A DNA stretch of 64,000 bases from Enterovibrio paralichthyis (GCF_019209835.1 NZ_JAHUTS010000016.1:49262-113261); one strand, 5' to 3'; positions 52,776-61,217 are shown, counted from the stretch's first letter. Notes: generated by a model not told the origin, from the letters alone. Program-made: numbers and translations.

Positions 52776-55592
52776 GTGGGGAGAATAGAACGACAACAAC
52801 CCATATCAAACATAATTATGTTGTCTTTTCTGTTCTCTTTGCTTGCACAATTTAGAGCCTGCTTTTACCTGGTGATGGTATTTTTTGCCACCACAACATT
52901 CGCATCCCCTCTTTTTTATACCTTCCCCTATTCAAGCGCCAACGCAACCGGGAAGTTTAAAGACATTGAGTATGTCGAAAATAAGGGTGTTTGGTTATTG
53001 GATAGTGATGGCAAAGTCAGCTATTACGACGGTATCCATTACCACAACATGAATGCATTCACTAAGTCTGGCGTTACCCCTGTCATGCAGATTGCCTCAT
53101 TCCAATCTTCGTTCTGGCAGCTCACAGACGGTCAATTGCAAATCTACTCAAACGATAGTAACCAGTTTAAAACGGTACCGTTACCAGGGGCTGCGGTGGA
53201 TCTGGCACATGATAACCACTCGCTTTATGTCACAACGGCGAATGCGACTTTCCGTATATCAGCAGAAACCCTAAGTGCAGAAAAAGTCAGTGAGAAAGCC
53301 TATGAGCGCCTTTTCAATGGCTATGATTCTGTGCTCGGGCTCTACGATGGCAAATTGTTCTCATTAAATAATGGCCAGGATATCCTCATGCTTGGTACGT
53401 TGGATGTGACGATTGCCCGCGCCTATGGCGATACCATCTGGGTTGGTTCAACCAACGGACTGGCACGCTATGACGACGGGATTTTAGTCGCTACCTATCT
53501 GCCAACCTTGCCGGTGTTCGATATTGAAGTGAACCAGGAAGGGGTTTGGGCTGCCACCTCCGCGGGATTGTATTTGGGGAAAGCACACCTTGGGCAGACC
53601 GGGGAATTCATGCCAATCGACGGTAAATTTGATGACCGTTTCAGCTTCTCAGGAAGGTATGTTTCCGATATCGAACTGAGTGACAAGGGAGAGCTTTGGA
53701 TTGCTACCGAATCGGGGCTGAATTTCCGGCCTCCAATGGCTCAGGACATTCTCCGCTTCCCTCTCTATGCTTTGTCACCAAACAGGAACGATGAAGAGTT
53801 TTCTGCGTTGGTTCCCTGGCGTGATAAATATCTTGTTGCTGCGCGTTACAAGCTGGTGACACTGAATAGCGATTTGAGCCCTTTGCAATCGGTAAAACTC
53901 GATGTAGAGGTGGAAAGTATGGCGGTGCTGAATGACATCCTTTGGATTGGGTCAGCATCAGGGCTGAGGGGATATAATCCGCAAACACTCCAGCCCATTG
54001 ACCGGATACTACCCGTTAAGTTAAAGCGGTTGGCGGTCGACGCAATCATCAGTGACAGCCATTCGCTTTGGATCTCGTCAGGAGCTAACCTTTACCGGTT
54101 TTGGCCAAGTACGGAAACAGTCATTGATTTTGGCAATGACTGGGCTGGAAGCATTGATACCAGTCTGACGTCCGTTGTTGATATGGATGAAAAAGGCACA
54201 TGGCTCGGTACCACAAACGGTCTCTATCTCTACTTCGATGGACGCTTTGTCCCCACGCTTAGTCGCGAAGATGTAGGCAGGGTCAACTCTTTACACGCCA
54301 TCAATGCAAGTACGCTCTGGTTAGCGACGAGCAAGGGGATCTTTAAATATGGTGGCGCCGGGGAAATGAGCTCTGCTTTTCATTTTTCGGGCAGAACTGA
54401 AGAAGTTGTGACATGTCTTACTGCGTCAAATGCTCAGGTGTTTGCGATTACCAATATGGGGACTTATGCCGTCGGAACTGAAACAGAAGCGCTAAGTTTT
54501 GCCCCACAAATCAAACACCGCAATCACCTTTCGTCGCGCCACTATGCCTGCACAACCGACAACAACCGAATGATTATGGCCGGGGACGAAGGCGTGTTTT
54601 CTATACCGCTGCCGGTGTTAGAGATAATGATGTCGGGAGAACGGCACAATCCGACCACCGGCGCTATTCATCTCAATGGACATCCCTGGCGGTTCAATAT
54701 TTCTCCTACTGAGCCGCTTGAGGTGCCCAATGGTGCATCCCTGATGGTTGAGGTTGGACAATTGCCTTTCAATCAATTCAGTGAGGTTGTCTATCGCCTT
54801 GAAGGCGAAAGTCACAGCGAATGGTATGCGACAAAAGACCACCGGCTGGTTTTCAGTGCGCTTGAGTCCGGGGACTATACCCTGTTGATTAAACTCAAAG
54901 AAGGAGCCAAAGAAACGGCTGAATTCCAACTGATGCGTATCCAGGTCAAGTCTTCATGGTATGAGCGGGTAGGCGTCATGGTGGCATTGTTGTTGCTCTT
55001 TGCGTTGATGCTAATCGCTTCTTACCGCCGTAAACACGCGGCTGTTCGTGAACAAAACCGGCAGTTGAGAAGCACGGTTCACCGCAAAGTCGCGGTAATA
55101 GACAAGCAGCAATCAGATGTATGCCGCAGCAATGTTCTGGTGCAAACCCAACAGTTCATAGAGTGCTTTGACGCTGAAGTTGAATATGACGAATCCACAC
55201 CGGATAAAGCGGCGGTGGCCGGTGTCCAGACGCAAAAAGACAGCGAAACCTGGGCAAGGAGCGTGCTGAGTGAGATTCAGTATAACTTCCATGATCCTGA
55301 CTATTCGCTGGCCATATTGGCCAAAACGCTTTACTCGTCAGAGCGGAGTCTACAGCGTCGTTTCCGTCAGGAGTTTAATGCCACCTTTAAAGACCTGCTT
55401 ATTGCCACGCGTTTGGAAAATGCCAAACGTATGCTGTGTCAGGGGGATAAAATAACCGATGTTGCCGTGTCTTGTGGTTTCAACGAACCGTCGTACTTTA
55501 CCAAGTCTTTTAAAGCAAGATTTGGCGTAACGCCGTCGCAGTTTAGGGATGGGTGTGAAGCCTTGGAAGAGAAAAAAAAGAGCGTGGTATAG
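52776..55592 (+). CDS. tfoS: Membrane-anchored AraC-family regulator, TfoS-like chitin sensor
   Basis: A 938-residue one-component transmembrane regulator. GTG start with AAGG five bases upstream; a hydrophobic signal/anchor (FRACFYLVMVFFATTTF) lies near residues 25-45. The periplasmic part is a Reg_prop-type beta-propeller with repeated blades (IWVGSTNGLARYDDG, ELWIATESGLNF, ILWIGSASGLRGYN, GTWLGTTNGLYLYFDG, TLWLATSKGIFKY). A Y_Y_Y-like Ig domain follows (about 620-725), then a transmembrane helix VGVMVALLLLFALMLIASY (about 730-750). The cytoplasmic C-terminus is an AraC HTH (LAILAKTLYSSERSLQRRFR and ITDVAVSCGFNEPSYFTKSF). There is no kinase or receiver. Layout and its place beside znuA match V. 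cholerae VC2080 (TfoS), which senses chito-oligosaccharides and switches on the TfoR sRNA and competence. Orthology is my inference from architecture and synteny. Confidence 0.85.
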   Translation: MGRIERQQPISNIIMLSFLFSLLAQFRACFYLVMVFFATTTFASPLFYTFPYSSANATGKFKDIEYVENKGVWLLDSDGKVSYYDGIHYHNMNAFTKSGVTPVMQIASFQSSFWQLTDGQLQIYSNDSNQFKTVPLPGAAVDLAHDNHSLYVTTANATFRISAETLSAEKVSEKAYERLFNGYDSVLGLYDGKLFSLNNGQDILMLGTLDVTIARAYGDTIWVGSTNGLARYDDGILVATYLPTLPVFDIEVNQEGVWAATSAGLYLGKAHLGQTGEFMPIDGKFDDRFSFSGRYVSDIELSDKGELWIATESGLNFRPPMAQDILRFPLYALSPNRNDEEFSALVPWRDKYLVAARYKLVTLNSDLSPLQSVKLDVEVESMAVLNDILWIGSASGLRGYNPQTLQPIDRILPVKLKRLAVDAIISDSHSLWISSGANLYRFWPSTETVIDFGNDWAGSIDTSLTSVVDMDEKGTWLGTTNGLYLYFDGRFVPTLSREDVGRVNSLHAINASTLWLATSKGIFKYGGAGEMSSAFHFSGRTEEVVTCLTASNAQVFAITNMGTYAVGTETEALSFAPQIKHRNHLSSRHYACTTDNNRMIMAGDEGVFSIPLPVLEIMMSGERHNPTTGAIHLNGHPWRFNISPTEPLEVPNGASLMVEVGQLPFNQFSEVVYRLEGESHSEWYATKDHRLVFSALESGDYTLLIKLKEGAKETAEFQLMRIQVKSSWYERVGVMVALLLLFALMLIASYRRKHAAVREQNRQLRSTVHRKVAVIDKQQSDVCRSNVLVQTQQFIECFDAEVEYDESTPDKAAVAGVQTQKDSETWARSVLSEIQYNFHDPDYSLAILAKTLYSSERSLQRRFRQEFNATFKDLLIATRLENAKRMLCQGDKITDVAVSCGFNEPSYFTKSFKARFGVTPSQFRDGCEALEEKKKSVV

Positions 55593-55663
55593 TCGCCAGA
55601 CCATACCACGGGCGTCAAAGACACCTTCGCTTGCTGCCGGAGGTGTGTGGGTGACCACACACC
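55583..55663 (+). other. Tandem hairpins at the end of and after the tfoS-like gene
   Basis: CGTGGTAT (55583-55590)/ATACCACG (55603-55610) spans the stop codon. GGTGTGTGG (55642-55650)/CCACACACC (55655-55663) closes a GTGA loop. ACACCT at 55621-55626 can pair instead with AGGTGT at 55641-55646, so two of the stems exclude each other. The second dyad could also be an operator in DNA. Confidence 0.5.
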
Positions 55664-55737
55664 GTCTGGAATTCGTTTCAATTAACGTGGATTCATTAAA
55701 CCGATTTTCGCTTCCTGAGCGATAGTAATTTCCCGCC

Positions 55738-55773
55738 AACATTTCATTTCAATGAAAATGGGTTCCTTTTTTT
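55738..55773 (+). terminator. Terminator-like hairpin, tfoS-feoA region (first)
   Basis: Imperfect stem CATTTCAT/ATGAAAATG with a TTCA loop and one bulge, then CCTTTTTTTG. It could end tfoS mRNA or a small RNA. Confidence 0.5.
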
Positions 55774-55910
55774 GTTCTCTGTCGAAAAAAGTTCGCCACT
55801 TATTCCACTGAATATCCTTGTTTTAACGATTTTGCCTAAAAATCCCGTGATGTTAGTTCAGCTTGTTCGGGGAGGGACTCGTGCTACAGGCTGCTTTGGT
55901 TTGATGGCTT

Positions 55911-55933
55911 TTAACGAAGTTAACGTTTTTTTT
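55911..55933 (+). terminator. Terminator-like hairpin, tfoS-feoA region (second)
   Basis: Short stem TTAAC-GAA-GTTAA followed by CG and T8. The T run is long but the stem is weak. Confidence 0.35.
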
Positions 55934-55996
55934 GACGAAATTGACGAGAGGGTAAAATCATTCCCGGTTGAGTAATCGCTGGAAGTGCCGTTTTTG

Positions 55997-56010
55997 TTGA
56001 TCAAAAACAA
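55997..56010 (+). promoter_or_regulatory. FNR site of the feo promoter
   Basis: TTGAT-CAAA-AACAA, one mismatch from the FNR consensus TTGAT-N4-ATCAA. Its centre lies 41.5 bp before the transcription start predicted from the extended -10 element at 56030-56038 (TGC then AATACT). That is the class II activator position. Confidence 0.7.
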
Positions 56011-56029
56011 CTTTATTCCAGTAACATTT

Positions 56030-56038
56030 TGCAATACT
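56030..56038 (+). promoter_or_regulatory. Extended -10 element of the feo promoter
   Basis: TGC followed by AATACT (four of six bases of TATAAT), predicting a start near 56045. It fits the spacing of the FNR site upstream and the Fur box immediately downstream. Confidence 0.5.
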
Positions 56039-56048
56039 CTTCATTGTA

Positions 56049-56067
56049 AATGTATATGATTCTCATT
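56049..56067. promoter_or_regulatory. Fur box upstream of feoA
   Basis: AATGTATATGATTCTCATT agrees with the 19-bp Vibrio Fur consensus AATGANAATNATTNTCATT at all but two defined positions. It sits just downstream of the predicted transcription start, so Fur-Fe should block feoABC. Confidence 0.8.
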
Positions 56068-56079
56068 TGGGTTGAGGTT

Positions 56080-56313
56080 ATGAAGCTTAGTGAGCTAAAA
56101 CCGGGAATGTCGGGGCGGGTTATCTCTCTTTCAAACGTTCCAACGCTTCCGCGTAAAAGGCTAATGGCAATGGGACTGCTGCCTGATACCGATGTCAGTA
56201 TTGTGCGTTATGCGCCAATGGGCGATCCCCTGCAGCTTCGTGTCCGTGGATGTGACATCGCGCTGCGTTTGAGTCTGGCTGAGCAGGTTGAGGTTTCACC
56301 GCATGAGCAATAA
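56080..56313 (+). CDS. feoA: Ferrous iron transport protein A
   Basis: About 77 residues with an SH3-like fold: MKLSELKPGMSGRVISLS, RKRLMAMGLLPDTDVSIV, MGDPLQLRVRGCDIALRLS. The ATG at 56080 is chosen because in-frame upstream ATGs at 56050 and 56056 lie inside the Fur box and within a few bases of the predicted transcription start. Small cytoplasmic partner of FeoB. Overlaps feoB by 11 bp. Confidence 0.95.
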   Translation: MKLSELKPGMSGRVISLSNVPTLPRKRLMAMGLLPDTDVSIVRYAPMGDPLQLRVRGCDIALRLSLAEQVEVSPHEQ

Positions 56314-58582
56314 GCAAGTACTTACCGTTGGTAATCCAAACTCAGGAAAAACCACGCTGTTTAATCGCCTGACCGGTGGTAAGCAGGAGATTGGTAACTG
56401 GGCGGGCGTGACGGTTGATAAAAAGACCGGTCAGGCGGATCTGGGCAATCAACAATGCTCGCTGACAGATTTGCCGGGCATTTATACCCTCGACAATGCA
56501 GATGGTGAAAATAGCCTGGATGAGTCTATTGCTATTTCCGCGCTGTTTTCTCTGCCAAGTGATCTGATCATCAATGTCGTTGATGCAGGCAGCCTTGAAC
56601 GAAGCCTCTACCTGACACTTCAGCTCAGGGAGTTGGGACGGCCTATGGTTGTTGTTCTCAACAAAATGGACATTGCAGAAAAACACGGTTTCCGCATTGA
56701 TACTGAGGTTTTGTCTGAGCTTTTGGGTTGTCGTGTGCTCACCGTTACGGCAACGTCACCGGCTTCCGTTGACAGCTTTAAGTCTGCGCTGAATGACGTG
56801 CTGAATAATAGAGAAGAAAGCACACCGCTACAGCTTCACTATGGCGAACCTCTTGAAGCAGCTATCGATACACTGGGCGACGCATTGAAAGCTGCGGGTT
56901 ATACCTACACACGTGCTGCCGCTATCCGTCTGCTTTGTGGTGATCAGGCGCTCATCCATCAGGTGCCTGACCCGGTCAAGCAATGCCTGAATGCAACCAA
57001 TCAAACCCTAACCGGGCATGATATTGACTTGACTGTAGCGGACGTACGCTATTCTGACGTTGCCGATATTTGCCACAAGAGTAAACGCCAAATTGTGCCT
57101 TTAAAAGCGCGCGTGACAGATGCTATTGATAACGTCGTACTCAACCGCTACCTCGGTATCCCCATTTTCTTTGCTGTGATGTACCTGATGTTTATGTTCT
57201 CCATTAACATCGGCAGTGCGTTCATCGACTTCTTTGATATCAGTACCGGTGCGCTGTTGGTGGATGGCGGCCACTACCTTCTCGACAGCCATTTGCCTGT
57301 CTGGTTGGTCACTATTATTGCAGACGGTATTGGTGGCGGCATTCAGACTGTCGCGACCTTTATTCCGGTTATTGCCTGTCTTTATCTCTTTATGTCACTG
57401 CTGGAAAGCTCGGGCTACATGGCGCGTGCAGCCTTTGTGCTGGATAAAGCGATGCAGAAAATCGGTTTGCCAGGCAAGGCATTTGTCCCTCTAGTACTTG
57501 GTTTTGGCTGTAACGTACCGGCAATCATGGCGACACGTACGCTGGATCAGGAACGTGAACGCCGACTCGCTGCTGCTATGGCACCGTTTATGTCCTGTGG
57601 CGCCCGTTTGCCGGTTTACGCGCTGTTTGCAGCGGCATTTTTCCCAGATAACGGCCAGAACATTGTTTTCCTTCTTTATCTGTTGGGAATCGTGATGGCG
57701 GTATTTACCGGCATGGTCATGCGCAAAGTTCTGTTTCCAGGGGACAGTGAAGCTTTGTTGATGGAAATGCCACGTTATGAGTGGCCGCGTCTGAAAGACG
57801 TAGTACTGAAGACATGGCACAAGCTGAAGCGTTTTGTACTGGGCGCAGGCAAAACGATTGTTGTGGTTGTTACTCTGTTGAGCTTCATGAATTCGGTCGG
57901 CACCGACGGTTCTTTCGGTCACCAGGATTCAGACTCATCCGTGTTAGCGAAAGTTGCTCAGACTATCACGCCAGTATTCAGCCCAATGGGGATTCAGGAA
58001 GATAACTGGCAGGCGACGGTGGGTATTATTACCGGTATTTTCGCAAAAGAAGCCGTCGTAGGTACGCTGAACAACCTGTATGCCACAACAGCGACAGAAA
58101 ATGATGCGCCATACAACCTTATGAACAGCCTGCACGACGCTGTACTGACGATTCCGGAAAACCTGTTGGGATTGAACTTTGTCGACCCGCTGGGCCTGGA
58201 TGTTGGCAACCTACCGGATAAGGCTGCAGTAGCAGAAGAGCAGGGCGTGGATATGAGCATTTTTGCTAATCTCAGTCTGAACTTTACGGCAGCGAGCGCG
58301 TTCTCCTACCTGGTCTTTATTTTGCTATACACCCCGTGTGTTGCAGCCATGGGGGCCTATGTCCGTGAATTTGGCCGTCCTTATGCCGTATTCATCGCAA
58401 GCTGGACCATGTTGCTGGCGGTCGTTTCTGCCACGGTTTGTTATCAAGTGCTGACTTTTATGTCGTCGCCGGTAGCCAGTGCAATGTGGGTGGCGATCAG
58501 TATGGCGCTCATGCTGGGGGCTATCTTCAGCCTGAAGCACTCTGCGCGTCTGAATAACAGGCTTAGGGCTGCAGCCGTATGA
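56303..58582 (+). CDS. feoB: Ferrous iron transporter B
   Basis: About 759 residues. The N-terminal GTPase has G1 VGNPNSGKTTLFN, G2 AGVTVDKKTG, G3 DLPGIYTLD and G4 LNKMDIAEKHG, followed by a GDI-like helical domain. Two Gate-type membrane halves follow, with FVPLVLGFGCNVPAIMATRTL and FIPVIACLYLFMSLLESSGYMARAAFVLD. The start MSNKQVLTVG at 56303 overlaps feoA. Imports Fe(II), mostly when oxygen is low. Length near V. cholerae FeoB. Confidence 0.98.
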   Translation: MSNKQVLTVGNPNSGKTTLFNRLTGGKQEIGNWAGVTVDKKTGQADLGNQQCSLTDLPGIYTLDNADGENSLDESIAISALFSLPSDLIINVVDAGSLERSLYLTLQLRELGRPMVVVLNKMDIAEKHGFRIDTEVLSELLGCRVLTVTATSPASVDSFKSALNDVLNNREESTPLQLHYGEPLEAAIDTLGDALKAAGYTYTRAAAIRLLCGDQALIHQVPDPVKQCLNATNQTLTGHDIDLTVADVRYSDVADICHKSKRQIVPLKARVTDAIDNVVLNRYLGIPIFFAVMYLMFMFSINIGSAFIDFFDISTGALLVDGGHYLLDSHLPVWLVTIIADGIGGGIQTVATFIPVIACLYLFMSLLESSGYMARAAFVLDKAMQKIGLPGKAFVPLVLGFGCNVPAIMATRTLDQERERRLAAAMAPFMSCGARLPVYALFAAAFFPDNGQNIVFLLYLLGIVMAVFTGMVMRKVLFPGDSEALLMEMPRYEWPRLKDVVLKTWHKLKRFVLGAGKTIVVVVTLLSFMNSVGTDGSFGHQDSDSSVLAKVAQTITPVFSPMGIQEDNWQATVGIITGIFAKEAVVGTLNNLYATTATENDAPYNLMNSLHDAVLTIPENLLGLNFVDPLGLDVGNLPDKAAVAEEQGVDMSIFANLSLNFTAASAFSYLVFILLYTPCVAAMGAYVREFGRPYAVFIASWTMLLAVVSATVCYQVLTFMSSPVASAMWVAISMALMLGAIFSLKHSARLNNRLRAAAV

Positions 58583-58800
58583 TCCTGACCGAGCTGAAAG
58601 ACTATGTCATCGCTCACCCCCAGTGTTCGGCAAGTGAACTTGCCAAGCAGTTTGCGCTTTCTGAGGATGGAGTTGATGCCATGCTGGCGGCTTGGGTGAA
58701 GCGTGGCAAGCTTAAGATCACCGTCTCTGAATCCCGGGGACGGGTAGAAAAGCGCTACCTTTGGGTAGACGATCAATTAGGGATCACTGTCCTGTCATGA
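58579..58800 (+). CDS. feoC: FeoC, small winged-helix partner of FeoB (no Cys cluster)
   Basis: A 73-residue winged-helix protein (MILTELKDYVIAHPQCSASELAKQFALSEDGVDAMLAAWVKRGKLKI). It has a single cysteine, so the four-cysteine wing that binds Fe-S in enterobacterial FeoC is absent. This agrees with Vibrio FeoC, which works as a FeoB-binding subunit. ATGA overlap with feoB. Confidence 0.93.
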   Translation: MILTELKDYVIAHPQCSASELAKQFALSEDGVDAMLAAWVKRGKLKITVSESRGRVEKRYLWVDDQLGITVLS

Positions 58801-58802
58801 AC

Positions 58803-58827
58803 AAAGCGGTCTGAAAAGACCGCTTTT
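58803..58827. terminator. feoABC terminator (bidirectional with HIT gene)
   Basis: AAAGCGGTCT/AGACCGCTTT stem, GAAA loop, T5 on the plus strand. The convergent HIT gene ends 4 bp further on. Confidence 0.88.
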
Positions 58828-58830
58828 TCT

Positions 58831-59262
58831 TTATCCTGCCACTGTAAAGTCGGCAATTTCATCTAAATGGGCACGCCATTTTTCTGCCGCTTCAATCTGG
58901 GACAGTTCGTGTCTGACGATACCGTGTGTATTTCCCCAAACTGGTCCTGGCCAGGCAATGTCTGTCTGGAATCGGGCAATGTGATGGACATGCAGTTGCG
59001 GCACCATATTCCCCAGCGCACCAATATTGATTTTGTCGGGTGAGGCAAATTGTTCCAGTCGGGAGGCAATAAGGGAGGATTCGCGCATGAACTGCTGCTG
59101 GTCTTGCTCACTCAAATGATGCAGTTCAGTGATCCCATCGACTTTAGGGACGAGGATAAGCCAGGGGCCGATGTCTTCTTTACTCAGCAATACACGACAA
59201 AGAGGAAGGTCTCCCAGCCATGTTGTATCTGCTTCCAATCGTGGATGGAGTGCAAATGCCAT
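58831..59262 (-). CDS. HIT-family protein
   Basis: A 143-residue histidine-triad nucleotide-binding/hydrolase-like protein. The HxHxHxx motif appears as PQLHVHHIARF near residue 92, with a conserved GNMVPQ before it and the W-x-G-x-VWG segment after it. Substrate (dinucleotide or nucleoside phosphoramidate) cannot be deduced. Cytoplasmic; single-gene unit. Confidence 0.88.
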   Translation of the reverse strand: MAFALHPRLEADTTWLGDLPLCRVLLSKEDIGPWLILVPKVDGITELHHLSEQDQQQFMRESSLIASRLEQFASPDKINIGALGNMVPQLHVHHIARFQTDIAWPGPVWGNTHGIVRHELSQIEAAEKWRAHLDEIADFTVAG

Positions 59263-59485
59263 TGTTATTCTCTGGTTTATTTAAGTTTTGCCAAACTACT
59301 GCGAATTCCCGGAAAAGTAAACCAATGACAAAGCTAAAACTCTTGCTCAAACTGGCAGGAGGCGTTTGCGTAAATACCTTGTCATAGTCACAAAAGCGGC
59401 GCTCTGTCTGCGATTGGACAACGCCTTGGCAGTTTAGCGTTTAGGCTAAAATAAAGACGACCATGTACGAGTTCGTGAGGCGTGA

Positions 59486-60085
59486 ATGGACTATATCGAA
59501 GTGCTGGATTATTGGTTTGGTGATGCTGAGGCGCCCGAAGCGGGTGATACGTTGCAGGCGTTATGGTTTCAAGGTTGTGATGAAAGCGATGCGTATATCC
59601 GAGAGCATTTTCTGCCACATGTCAGTATGGCCGGCGAGGGGAAAATGTCGCAGTGGCTATCTACGCCCCAAGGCACACTGGCGATGATCATTCTACTTGA
59701 CCAGTTCAGCCGCCGAATCTACCGCGGACTCAGTGCGGCATTCCGTTACGATGAGTTTTCCCTTGCTGTCTGTAAACGCGGGTTGGCCAGCGGGCAGGAT
59801 CTGACCCTTCAGCCGATACAGCGCGCCTTTTTCTATATGCCGCTTCAGCACTCAGAGCATATTGAAGATCAGGAAGAGGCCTTGTTCCGTTACAGCCAGC
59901 TGTGCGAGTCGGTCTCGCAGGATGAAGCGGGTTTGTTTGAAAATATTTACCGCCACGCCAGAAACAACTTTGACATCATCAAACGTTTTGGCCGTTATCC
60001 TAACCGGAATGCTGCCCTGGGCCGCTTATCGACCGAAAAGGAACTGCAATGGCTGGCAGGTGGCGGGGCGAAAATTGAACATTAA
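59486..60085 (+). CDS. DUF924 family protein
   Basis: A 199-residue all-alpha protein with the DUF924 pattern: VLDYWFGDAEAPE, ALWFQGCDESDAYIREHF, GTLAMIILLDQFSRRIYRGLSAAF, FFYMPLQHSEHIEDQEEALFRYSQL, RHARNNFDIIKRFGRYPNRNAALGR. TPR-like fold; function unknown. Ends 9 bp from the convergent cyclase gene, with no obvious shared terminator. Confidence 0.88.
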   Translation: MDYIEVLDYWFGDAEAPEAGDTLQALWFQGCDESDAYIREHFLPHVSMAGEGKMSQWLSTPQGTLAMIILLDQFSRRIYRGLSAAFRYDEFSLAVCKRGLASGQDLTLQPIQRAFFYMPLQHSEHIEDQEEALFRYSQLCESVSQDEAGLFENIYRHARNNFDIIKRFGRYPNRNAALGRLSTEKELQWLAGGGAKIEH

Positions 60086-60093
60086 CGCGGTGC

Positions 60094-61116
60094 TCAGCGA
60101 CAAAGCGGCATAACGCGGTTCCGGCCCTGGGTTTTGGCATTGTAAAGCGCATCGTCAGTACGGGTGATCAACACGTTCTTATCTTCCCCGGCACAACGCT
60201 CTCCAACACCAAACGAGGCAGTGATAGAGTTGATCTTCTGCCCGGTTCGTTTGTCTGTCACTGAAAGCCTTTCCAGAGATACCCGTGCTTTTTCCGCAAG
60301 CAAATACGCTGACTTCTGTGAACTTCCTGGTGCGATAACGGCAAATTCCTCACCGCCATAGCGAAAGACTGAGCCTGCTGTTCCAATGACCTGCATCAGC
60401 TTTTGCGCCACGATCTTTAATACCTTGTCACCCATCTGGTGCCCGTATTCATCATTGAAGGATTTAAAGTGATCAATGTCAGCCAGAAGCAGGCTGAAAG
60501 GCGTGTGCTGCTCGATACAGTCGTTAATCTGCTTATCGAACTCCCGGCGGTTGAGGCAACCGGTCAGTGCATCGTGTGACGCTTGCTTTTTGTACTCTTC
60601 AAGCTGGCGTGTCAACAAGTCAATTTCTGAGCGTTGGTTGGAAACCTGGAGCTGATATTGTGAGGTGGTATTGAGCAGTTGCTGGGAGCCCGTTATCAGT
60701 TCCTGAAGGACTTGTTTCCCTTCGCTGCCGATTGAAGCATTGCTGTTCGCGGTTTCCAGTTTGGTGACGGAAGAACTCAGGATGTCCCGGAACTCTTTGG
60801 TATCAGAGACGGTATGTTCCATGGAGTCGCCAAGGTCAGCCGCCAGTGATTCCAGTTTTTGCCGGAAGCTATCCATTTCTTTTTTTGCATCGTCCAGCAG
60901 AAAAGTTTCAATCAGTGAATCGCATTGTGCGACGGAGCAGCTGCCATAGCGTTCGACAGTATCATCTACCGCTTGATTTAACTGGGGATAGGTTTGCGCG
61001 CAGTAGGTGTACCAAAGTGAAAAGTAATGAGGAGTGGTCGGCACTTTATACTTTACCATCAGCGGAACAGCGCGCTTGAAAATACGCGTGGCTTCAAAAA
61101 ATGCGTAATCGCCCAT
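60094..61116 (-). CDS. GGDEF-domain diguanylate cyclase
   Basis: About 340 residues, start MGDYAFFEATRIF at 61116 with AGGA seven bases before. Residues 1-110 form a conserved helical N-domain (AVPLMVKYKVPTTPHYFSLWYTYCAQ), probably a sensor of unknown ligand, followed by a coiled-coil region to about 185. The GGDEF domain has DALTGCLNRREFD, LADIDHFKSFNDEYGHQMGD and an active GGEEF signature in FRYGGEEFAVIAPG. No RxxD inhibitory site precedes it. No transmembrane segment. Makes c-di-GMP, which in Vibrio promotes exopolysaccharide. Confidence 0.93.
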   Translation of the reverse strand: MGDYAFFEATRIFKRAVPLMVKYKVPTTPHYFSLWYTYCAQTYPQLNQAVDDTVERYGSCSVAQCDSLIETFLLDDAKKEMDSFRQKLESLAADLGDSMEHTVSDTKEFRDILSSSVTKLETANSNASIGSEGKQVLQELITGSQQLLNTTSQYQLQVSNQRSEIDLLTRQLEEYKKQASHDALTGCLNRREFDKQINDCIEQHTPFSLLLADIDHFKSFNDEYGHQMGDKVLKIVAQKLMQVIGTAGSVFRYGGEEFAVIAPGSSQKSAYLLAEKARVSLERLSVTDKRTGQKINSITASFGVGERCAGEDKNVLITRTDDALYNAKTQGRNRVMPLCR

Positions 61117-61186
61117 GACGTCATCCTGACCTGTTTTGTATATCAATAATCATACGACATCTGGCGTAAGATTTAACAGCAGGCAT

Positions 61187-61217
61187 AAAAAAGCCCCGGG
61201 GAAAATGCCGGGGCTTT
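61187..61217 (-). terminator. argS terminator
   Basis: AAAGCCCCGG/CCGGGGCTTT-type stem with a six-to-seven-base loop, followed on the minus strand by T6, 29 bp after the argS stop. Confidence 0.9.

Larger units (their letters stand above)
55664..55933 (+). ncRNA. Candidate TfoR-like small RNA locus
   Basis: Non-coding stretch between the tfoS-like gene and feoA, where, as I remember, V. cholerae encodes the about 100-nt sRNA TfoR that TfoS activates. Two terminator-like sites divide it. The first candidate RNA ends at 55773 (hairpin plus T7, with a small stem TCGCT/AGCGA before it). The second runs from about 55823 (TGAATATCC as a possible -10) to T8 at 55926-55933, about 110 nt. I cannot tell which, if either, is TfoR. 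A 67-codon open frame here looks fortuitous. Confidence 0.4.

Noticed and set aside
55772..55975. 67-codon open frame between tfoS and feoA
   Set aside because: No ribosome-binding site, it begins inside a terminator-like T run, and nothing is recognisable in it. The region is better explained as regulatory or small-RNA DNA, although a small protein cannot be fully excluded.
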